This document shows positions 1-5,239 of a stretch of 34,932 bases of DNA, in pieces; the first letter of the stretch is position 1, and the number at the start of each line of letters is the position of its first letter. The position numbers were made by a program, and so were the translations under genes. This DNA comes from Amycolatopsis sp. (GTDB lineage Bacteria > Actinomycetota > Actinomycetes > Mycobacteriales > Pseudonocardiaceae), in assembly GCF_025464955.1 (NCBI RefSeq), contig NZ_JAODNM010000028.1, forward strand, positions 1-34,932, written 5' to 3'. The notes below the pieces were generated by a model. The model was not told where the DNA came from. It ran no database searches and saw only the letters and a program-made list of their open reading frames with translations.

Positions 1-208
1 TACGCTGGGGCCTGCGGCCACCAGCCGATCAGGGTTAGTCCACACAACCGACCATGATCAACTGGTGGCCGCACCTGCCTGCGGGCAGCCCACCAGCGAC
101 ATCACGAAGTCCGGCTGGAGTACTAGAACCCGAAATTCTCTGAGGTGGGACATGAGTCGCTACTACGCTTGACGTCTATCTCGAACCTCAAGAGTGACCT
201 ACAAGCCA
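1..208. other. Left edge, no gene recognised
   Basis: This stretch has mixed composition and no reading frame with recognisable protein features, and no tRNA or repeat that I can identify. It may hold the 3' flank of the minus-strand gene at 209-847 or decayed prophage sequence. The window cuts it off, so nothing firmer can be said. Confidence 0.3.
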
Positions 209-847
209 TCACAGAAGGTCGTAGTCAGGATGCAGTTCATCGCGCAGACCGACGAAAGACCCTTCTTCTAAGTCCTGAAAGCGTATGCCAGCATTGAGGC
301 TGAACCCGTACTGGTCCGTATTCTCAACCGCTTGGAGCGATATTTTCTGAAGTTCGACATTTTGATACACCGCGATGATCGCCGTAACATTCTCGGTTGG
401 GTATGACAAAAACGCTGCCGCGCCACCGAATCGGATTTCGGAGAATTCCCGAGCGTCGCCATCGACAGTAAGCGTCACAGTCGGCCATGACTTCCACGAT
501 CGCGCCTTAGTGTCGATGAATTTTCCCATTTTCCGAGACATATCCACCGGGATTCGCTCCATGGATTCAGGGATACCCAGGTTTAGCAGCTTGGTTACCG
601 CCTGACTGGCGAGTCTCTGGCGTTCCATGTCGGCATCGGAATCTCTTGTGGCCATATGAATATTTCCAAGCAGGATGTATTTGTCTTGGCTCGGATTCGT
701 GTACGCGAACCAAATCTCGGTCGCATCTGAGGTTTGTGGCTCCACTTGAAAGAAATCCAGAGCACCCGTACCCCTCCAGTCGGTCACCTCGTAAAGACTG
801 AAGGGGATACGGTGCAGCTGATCGTGTTCCTGCTGGAAGCTAGGCAT
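209..847 (-). CDS. Hypothetical protein, 212 aa, AT-richer accessory gene
   Basis: I do not recognise a family. The product is a soluble-looking 212-residue protein with no signal peptide or membrane segment. It is acidic at the C-terminus and has several aromatic/beta-like stretches. Codon usage is much less G/C-biased at third positions than in the aro or pyr genes, which suggests horizontal origin. The ATG at 847 is preceded on the minus strand by TGC-TAGAAT, a good extended -10 hexamer (854-859), only six bases from the start codon, so the mRNA may be leaderless. It lies beside another accessory gene in the same direction (891-1289) and upstream of phage tail genes on the other strand, so it may be island or prophage cargo. 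Function unknown; a real gene is likely because of its length in an AT-richer stretch and its promoter. Confidence 0.6.
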   Translation of the reverse strand: MPSFQQEHDQLHRIPFSLYEVTDWRGTGALDFFQVEPQTSDATEIWFAYTNPSQDKYILLGNIHMATRDSDADMERQRLASQAVTKLLNLGIPESMERIPVDMSRKMGKFIDTKARSWKSWPTVTLTVDGDAREFSEIRFGGAAAFLSYPTENVTAIIAVYQNVELQKISLQAVENTDQYGFSLNAGIRFQDLEEGSFVGLRDELHPDYDLL

Positions 848-853
848 GTGCGG

Positions 854-859
854 ATTCTA
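854..859 (-). promoter_or_regulatory. -10 box abutting the start of the 209-847 gene
   Basis: On the minus strand the hexamer TAGAAT, preceded by TGC, ends six bases before the ATG at 847. With normal -10 to start-site spacing, transcription would begin at or next to the ATG. No clear -35 box is visible at 17-18 bp. Confidence 0.45.
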
Positions 860-890
860 GCACGCTCATGAAATCCAGCCAGTCGGAATG

Positions 891-1289
891 TCAGTGCTTG
901 TGCCCCTTTAGTCCTTCTTCTCCCGACGCGACGGTGAGGGAGGCGTGGCAGGCAAATATGTGCTTGTAGTTATAGACATATGCATCCCAGGTTCCTCCGT
1001 TGCCTGACGGAATGCCAGAAATAGGGATCTCGCCACCACTGGGTGAAGCATTGTACTCGCCGTAGCTATTCTTGGGAGCATCGAACTCCATCGTGCCCGA
1101 TTGTGACCCGACGAAGGCTCTCAGTCCGTTGTATTGGATTGTAAGATTTCCATCAGGGCTGATGATGTAGAACCCCGGAAACTCGGGGCTGCAGTCGGGG
1201 TCTGCCGCCAGCGCGTTGGCTGCAGGTGCGGACAGTGCAAGAACTGCAGTCATTACAGCGGTTGCCGACAAGAGCATAGCCTTCTTCAT
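891..1289 (-). CDS. Small secreted protein, 132 aa, unknown function
   Basis: The N-terminus is a classical Sec signal peptide: a charged MKK start, a hydrophobic core of about 18 residues, and an AxA-type cleavage region near residues 24-29 (ANALA/ADPDC). The mature part is about 100 residues, rich in Gly, Ser, Tyr and Asn, with two cysteines (in ADPDC and FACHAS) that could form one disulfide. It ends in a basic/His-rich GHKH tail. An AGGAGT ribosome binding site precedes the ATG. I do not recognise a family; small beta-rich secreted proteins of this kind are common in actinomycetes. Its codon usage is AT-richer than that of the core genes, like its neighbour at 209-847. Secretion is well supported; the function cannot be read from the sequence. 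Confidence 0.65.
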   Translation of the reverse strand: MKKAMLLSATAVMTAVLALSAPAANALAADPDCSPEFPGFYIISPDGNLTIQYNGLRAFVGSQSGTMEFDAPKNSYGEYNASPSGGEIPISGIPSGNGGTWDAYVYNYKHIFACHASLTVASGEEGLKGHKH

Positions 1290-1771
1290 GGGACTCCTTA
1301 GCTTGTAGTCACAGATTTCGATACAGAAATCCGCAAATAGACAGGGGAATTTGCATAGGGATGCCAGATGAGGAGCAAGCGGGAGAATGGAAACAAGTGC
1401 GCACTAAAGGCGACCGGACGCTTCATGTAGAAGGGTCGTCGCAGAATTAACTGTGACGGCACGAATCAATTTCAGGCAGACGTGCTGCCACGCAGCGTTC
1501 GCATCAACTCACTGCAACGAAATGAAAGCCCAAATCAAGGCCAGTGAAGTTGCGTTACCCGTTGCCCTGAAATCGCCACATTGGCATTTACGCCTTCCAT
1601 CGAGAGCCTCCCCGCTCGCGACCACCACCCCGTCAGATGATCACGTTAGGGGCACTTCGCAGCAGCCGCCATCCGCCAACTGGGTGGCTATCGTGTTGGT
1701 GGATAACTTACGAAGCCGGTGGTTGAGAGCGATCTAACACAGCGTCATCAGCGTTCCTGACCAGGTGCTTC
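1290..1771. other. 482-bp gap without a convincing gene
   Basis: The composition is mixed and AT-richer than in the core genes. A 6-bp inverted repeat GATTTC/GAAATC (1314-1319 and 1326-1331) lies just upstream of the secreted-protein gene and could be part of its control region. An open frame of about 94 codons on the plus strand (1453-1737) lacks a ribosome binding site and protein-like composition, and I do not call it. No integrase, tRNA or attachment site is seen. Confidence 0.35.
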
Positions 1772-2098
1772 ATGCAATTTCCGCATCGTGTGGTGATCGT
1801 GACTCCCCAGCTGGTCACTGACAGCTATGACAATCCCACGCCGCAACTCGTTTACGGCGACGACACACCACGCCGGACCGTCTGGGGCTTGGTCCAGCCG
1901 GGCAGCTCGGCCGAACCCGCGCAGCCCGGCCGTCAGCCGGTCCTCACGTCTTGGCGGCTGTTCACCGCCTCGCCGGTCGCTGCTCGGGAGCGGGTGGAGT
2001 GGCGCGGGCAGGTCCTCGATGTCGCGGGTGAGCCGTCGTGGTGGTCACCGCGGTTTGGCACCCACTACGAAGCCCGTCTCACCCACGTCCAAGGCTGA
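1772..2098 (+). CDS. Phage head-tail connector (head closure) protein
   Basis: This 108-residue protein matches the general form of siphophage head-closure/head-tail adaptor proteins. It opens with a short beta-strand pattern (FPHRVVIVTPQLVTDSYDNP), has a middle containing WGLVQPG, and ends with a region (VLDVAGEPSWW...HYEARLTHVQG) typical of small beta-barrel connectors that bridge portal/adaptor and neck. It is the first gene of a plus-strand run that continues into neck, tail terminator, major tail, chaperone and tape measure genes, which is the standard order. The portal, capsid and adaptor genes expected upstream are absent and replaced by unrelated minus-strand genes. The start is the ATG at 1772; no strong ribosome binding site is visible. 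The functional call rests on position and fold-like features. Confidence 0.55.
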   Translation: MQFPHRVVIVTPQLVTDSYDNPTPQLVYGDDTPRRTVWGLVQPGSSAEPAQPGRQPVLTSWRLFTASPVAARERVEWRGQVLDVAGEPSWWSPRFGTHYEARLTHVQG

Positions 2099-2112
2099 AG
2101 GGAGACGCGTTC

Positions 2113-2430
2113 GTGCGTGCGTTCGACCGCATCGACATCAACCGCGGCGGAGTCGCCGAGATCCTGCACTCCGCCGAGCTCCACACCGCGATCCAGGCAG
2201 CTGCCGAGGTCGTCGCCGACACTGCACGCGGCCGAGATTTACGCGTGGAGAGCGGCGAGTCGTTGCCAGTGGAGGTGTTCGGCGACCGCGGCCGTTCCCG
2301 CGTCGGCGTCACAGTGGCCGTCCGCCACCCCGCCGGGGTCGGCATGGAAGCCCACCACGGCGTCCTCAAGCGCGCCGCCGTCGACACCGGACTCTCCGTC
2401 GAAGGACTGCGCCCGGACGCCGACACGTGA
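2113..2430 (+). CDS. HK97-gp10-like neck/tail completion protein
   Basis: I chose the GTG at 2113, preceded by AAGGGAGA at normal spacing. The frame is open further upstream, but that part overlaps the connector gene and does not look protein-like. The product is 105 residues and begins RAFDRIDINRGGVAEILHS, followed by a helical segment (AIQAAAEVVADTARG) and a beta-rich part with a VRHPAG.GMEAHHGVLKRAA stretch. This resembles the small HK97-gp10-type proteins that complete the neck or assist tail attachment in siphophages. It lies 14 bp after the connector and its stop overlaps the next start as GTGA, so the genes look co-translated. The family assignment comes from gene order and general sequence style. 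Confidence 0.5.
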   Translation: MRAFDRIDINRGGVAEILHSAELHTAIQAAAEVVADTARGRDLRVESGESLPVEVFGDRGRSRVGVTVAVRHPAGVGMEAHHGVLKRAAVDTGLSVEGLRPDADT

Positions 2431-2852
2431 CCGGTGCTGTGCCGGTGCCGGTCGACATCGCTGAACTGGTCGTGCGCCGCCTGCGGCCGCTGCTCGCCGG
2501 ACGGTCCGAGACGGTCGCCGCTGGGGTGAAGGTGTCGACCGAGACCGGGTTCGGCACCGACGGCGGACCGCCGTCGCTGCCGTGGCTGCTGATCGTCGAA
2601 GACGGCCACATATGGACCTGGCCAGCCGTGCAAAGCGCGGTGATCCGCCTGACCTGCTGGCACCGCGACATCCACACGGCAAAACGGCTCGCCGGGATCG
2701 CGCTGGGCTTGCTGTGTGCGCCGATGCCGGCCGGAACCCTGTTCTCCGGCGAACCTATCGCCGCGCCCGTCGAAGGTATCGACCCGTACACCGCCGCTCC
2801 ACTGGCCACGGCCAGCCTCACCGTCTACACCCGCACACCCACCCAGTCCTGA
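2427..2852 (+). CDS. Phage tail terminator-like protein
   Basis: The start is the GTG at 2427 in the GTGA overlap with the preceding gene, giving 141 residues. The N-terminus VPVPVDIAELVVRRLRPLLAG is a helix typical of tail terminator/completion proteins that cap the tail tube and dock it to the head. A beta-sheet core follows (PWLLIVEDG..WTWPAVQSAVIRLTCWHRD), then an AKRLAGIALGLL helix and a C-terminal strand ending ASLTVYTRT. The position between the neck protein and the major tail protein is exactly where the terminator gene normally sits. The composition is high-GC, unlike the cargo genes on either side of the tail block. The specific role is inferred from synteny. Confidence 0.5.
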   Translation: MTGAVPVPVDIAELVVRRLRPLLAGRSETVAAGVKVSTETGFGTDGGPPSLPWLLIVEDGHIWTWPAVQSAVIRLTCWHRDIHTAKRLAGIALGLLCAPMPAGTLFSGEPIAAPVEGIDPYTAAPLATASLTVYTRTPTQS

Positions 2853-2876
2853 CCCCCGCACGGAGGATTCCCCGAC

Positions 2877-3509
2877 ATGGCCATGAACAGCGCATTCGTG
2901 CGCGTCCCCGGCCCTGGGGAAGTGTCCCTCGCCGCACAAGACACCCCGGAACCACCCGACGCCACCACACCCCTCGCCGCTGCCTGGACCGGACTGGGAC
3001 TGTCCACACCGGACGGAACCACCCTCACCCGCAAGGTCGAGAAAGAGGGCACCGAGCACTGGCAGCAGCTCACCCCGGCCCGTTTCATCTACAAGTCACT
3101 GGAACTGACCGTGGCCTCGGTGTTCCAAGAGACTAAAGGCGAAGTGCTCTCCGCCTACTTCGGTGGCATGAAGTTCGCGGCGGTCGGCACCGGAACCCCG
3201 AAGAACTACCGCGCCGAGATCAGCTCGACCCCGCGAGGCGATGCTCGCGCTCTCTGCATCGACTGGACCGACGCCATCTCTGATATCGAGATCTACAGCC
3301 ACCGGCTCTACCTGCCGCGCGCGGAAGTCTCCGAGACCCAGGATTCACAGTTCTCCCGCACCAAGGAAGCGCAGTGGGGCATGACGTTCTCCTCACTCGC
3401 CCCGGCGAAGGGACGGACATACGTCGCGGTCTGGCTCACCAATGACCCCACCGTCCTTTTCGGCGCTCCCGCCGTGGTAGCGGCAGCCTCGAACGTCATC
3501 ACCAATTAG
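2877..3509 (+). CDS. Phage major tail (tube) protein
   Basis: This 210-residue protein has the layout of siphophage major tail tube subunits. A short N-terminal arm is followed by a beta-sandwich with the phrase GLGLSTPDGTTLTRK (start of the first strand pair), a central W..L.P...I..KSLELTVASVFQET region, and a conserved-looking C-terminal half (RAEVSETQDSQFSRT..AQWGMTFSSLAP). The subunits would stack as rings around the tape measure protein. The ATG at 2877 follows a GGAGG ribosome binding site. The next genes should be the tail assembly chaperone and tape measure, but a foreign opposite-strand gene of about 0.8 kb separates them here. The call rests on length, position and fold pattern and is fairly secure. 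Confidence 0.7.
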   Translation: MAMNSAFVRVPGPGEVSLAAQDTPEPPDATTPLAAAWTGLGLSTPDGTTLTRKVEKEGTEHWQQLTPARFIYKSLELTVASVFQETKGEVLSAYFGGMKFAAVGTGTPKNYRAEISSTPRGDARALCIDWTDAISDIEIYSHRLYLPRAEVSETQDSQFSRTKEAQWGMTFSSLAPAKGRTYVAVWLTNDPTVLFGAPAVVAAASNVITN

Positions 3510-3705
3510 TCATCGACACCCAGAAAACGCCGCTACTTTGTTGTGCTCGCCACTAAGGCGACGATGGCTAGAACGAGACTCAACCAAGAGGATAAAGGGT
3601 ACAAGAAGTCTTTCGCCACAGCCCATCTATTGTGGTTTCGCATGGGGTCAAGAAATAGCGAATCTCGCTCCGGAACCACACCCTGCGACGCGTCCAGTCG
3701 GTAGA
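3510..3705. other. Non-coding junction after the major tail gene
   Basis: The sequence changes from GC-rich phage coding to AT-richer DNA directly after the tail gene stop. No supported reading frame, ribosome binding site or repeat is seen. It is probably the left flank of the inserted cargo gene. Confidence 0.35.
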
Positions 3706-4488
3706 CTAGTGACCGATTTCGGCGTAGTAGCTGCGCAGGGCAGGAATCAAATCTACCCGTTTCGCAGCCTCTAATCCTGCGGCGAAGTGTAGGAACTCTC
3801 CATACTCTTGAATGAGCTTGAGCAGTTCGGCGGGGCCCGCCGCGTGATTCAGTTCGACATTGATCAAGGGGAAAGACAGGGTTAGCGCCCGGTCAGCGAC
3901 CGCCGGCGGTGAAATCCATGTGAACCTACGCCCCTGGACGACTTGAAAGAGCTCCCTGGCGGCCCTGCCCGCAATGTTCGCACACTGAGCTACGCGGTAC
4001 ACGGGTGCATGGCTCTCTCGCGTTAGCTTCTGCACCCTTGCTACCGCTCGATGAAAGTGCATGTCGGGCCACCGGTGGAATACTACAAAGATACCGGCCA
4101 CTGTCAGGGCGACCATAGTTGCCAGCACTTCAATCACCGCTTCCCAACCTCCCGCAAGCTTGCTTGCGTTTTCGGACATATTCCCGATTAACGCAAATAC
4201 GACGGATGCATTGAATAGGATGAAACCGGAAATCGCCACAGGGAAAATCTTGAGTAGCATGAAACCGGAAAGGCCCATAGCTAGGCGATGCATTCGCAGG
4301 CTATGAAGGTCTCTCCTTAGTGCTGGTTCGCTGCAGTTTTCATCTAAGTACTCGATACATCGACCAATTTCATCGATATTAAAGATAGGGAAATACCGGC
4401 GCCGATTCAAGGTCTCGTCGCCCGCAAGGATCCACGGGGTCTCATTTTGGAAGCTCAACGTTCTAGTGACAGTCAATAGAAAAACCAC
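3706..4488 (-). CDS. Membrane protein, cargo gene inside phage tail block
   Basis: The gene reads against the phage genes and has markedly lower GC than they do. The start is uncertain. The frame is open back to 4677, but that would overlap the chaperone gene and its ribosome binding site; the GTG at 4488 (VVFLLTVTRTLSFQNETPW) is the first sensible start, giving about 260 residues. A hydrophilic N-terminal part of about 70 residues is followed by hydrophobic segments around MGLSGFMLLKIFPVAISGF and FILFNASVVFALIG, and another around VIEVLATMVALTVAGIFVVF. A soluble C-terminal tail of about 120 residues follows. I do not recognise a family. By position it is a moron-type cargo gene, that is, a gene carried by a phage under its own promoter. 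A role in lysogenic conversion or exclusion of other phages is possible but only inferred. Confidence 0.55.
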   Translation of the reverse strand: MVFLLTVTRTLSFQNETPWILAGDETLNRRRYFPIFNIDEIGRCIEYLDENCSEPALRRDLHSLRMHRLAMGLSGFMLLKIFPVAISGFILFNASVVFALIGNMSENASKLAGGWEAVIEVLATMVALTVAGIFVVFHRWPDMHFHRAVARVQKLTRESHAPVYRVAQCANIAGRAARELFQVVQGRRFTWISPPAVADRALTLSFPLINVELNHAAGPAELLKLIQEYGEFLHFAAGLEAAKRVDLIPALRSYYAEIGH

Positions 4489-4527
4489 TTTCTGCGATGT
4501 GTAGATATTTTCAAAGGAGATGACCGA

Positions 4528-4806
4528 ATGGCTACTCGTCAGCGCACTGAAGCGGTTGGTAAGCCTAGCCCATCGATTGCTGGCCTGGCCGTGACGTGGC
4601 GTGGGAAGCGATTCACCCTGCCCAGCCCGCAGGAGTTCCCGCTCGAAGCGCTCGAAGCCGAAGAAGAAGGCAAGCACCTCACCGCGCTGAAACTCATCCT
4701 CGGCGCTGACCAGTACGTCACCTGGCGCAACCTGGCCTCGACGGCGGCGGACGCTGAGGACTTCTCGGCCAAGGTCATGACGGAGCTGGGCCGGGGAAAC
4801 CCCTAA
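4528..4806 (+). CDS. Phage tail assembly chaperone (G-type product)
   Basis: The ATG at 4528 follows AAAGGAGATGACCGA, a strong ribosome binding site. The 92-residue product (SIAGLAVTWRGKRFTLPSPQEFPLEALEAEEEG...) is the usual small acidic tail chaperone that coats the tape measure protein during tail assembly. Near its end, positions 4794-4800 read G GGA AAC in the zero frame, a canonical XXXYYYZ slippery heptamer, and the stop TAA follows at 4804. Slipping back one base would fuse it to the downstream frame (GKPLTVALLLADQ...), exactly as in the lambda G/GT pair. The gene lies directly upstream of the downstream chaperone frame and the tape measure gene, as expected. Confidence 0.75.
   Translation: MATRQRTEAVGKPSPSIAGLAVTWRGKRFTLPSPQEFPLEALEAEEEGKHLTALKLILGADQYVTWRNLASTAADAEDFSAKVMTELGRGNP
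4794..4800 (+). promoter_or_regulatory. -1 programmed frameshift slippery site GGGAAAC
   Basis: The heptamer is in the correct phase for the upstream chaperone frame (G GGA AAC) and lies three bases before its stop codon. After a -1 slip the reading becomes GGG AAA CCC CTA and continues into an open downstream frame. This arrangement is conserved in tailed phages with long tails. Confidence 0.75.
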
Positions 4807-5218
4807 CGGTCGCCCTGCTCCTCGCTGACCAGGCGACCTCCGATGCCCTCGAAACAGACTTGCTGCGGTATGGGATCGACCTACTCGACCTCTACCGGGG
4901 CGGCCTGTCCTACCGGCGGGTGTGCACGCTGGTGACGCACCTGCCCGACGACGCCGCCGTGTGGCGCGTGCTCGACCCGCGCGGCGGGTGGACCCGCGCT
5001 GACCTGCTGGCCTCGGTCACCGAAGGCGGATCACCGCCCTGTGGGCCACCGTCGCAACCGCGCTCGGCCAGGAGATCACCGATGGTCAACTCGCCGATCC
5101 GATGGAGACGTTCACCGCGCCCACCGGCACAACCGCCACCGTGCCAACACCGGCCGATCACGGTGATCCGGAGTTGAAGAGTTTGCGCGAGATCGCGCTA
5201 TGGATGCGTAACGGCTGA
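4803..5218 (+). pseudogene. Chaperone frameshift extension (T part), interrupted
   Basis: After the -1 slip at 4794-4800 the frame reads LTVALLLADQATSDALETDLLRYGIDLLDLYRGGLSYRRVCTLVTHLP...RADLLASVTEGG to about 5029, then turns to low-complexity Pro/Arg/Ser sequence. From about 5027 the protein-like sequence continues in a third frame as RITALWATVATALGQEITDGQ...ELKSLREIALWMRNG with a stop at 5216-5218. That third frame has a stop at 5000 and no start codon before the join. One base therefore appears to be missing around 5020-5030, through prophage decay or a sequencing error. The heptamer-free context argues against a second programmed shift. In an intact phage this would be the GT long form that links the chaperone to tape measure recruitment. 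Confidence 0.55.
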
Positions 5219-5239
5219 CCGTCGTTCCTCAGGTGGTGG

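Noticed and set aside
1453..1737. 94-codon frame on the plus strand
   Set aside because: No ribosome binding site, no protein-like pattern and mixed composition; probably chance.
3538..3774. 78-codon frame after the major tail gene
   Set aside because: It runs into the cargo gene from the other strand, and its sequence is not protein-like.
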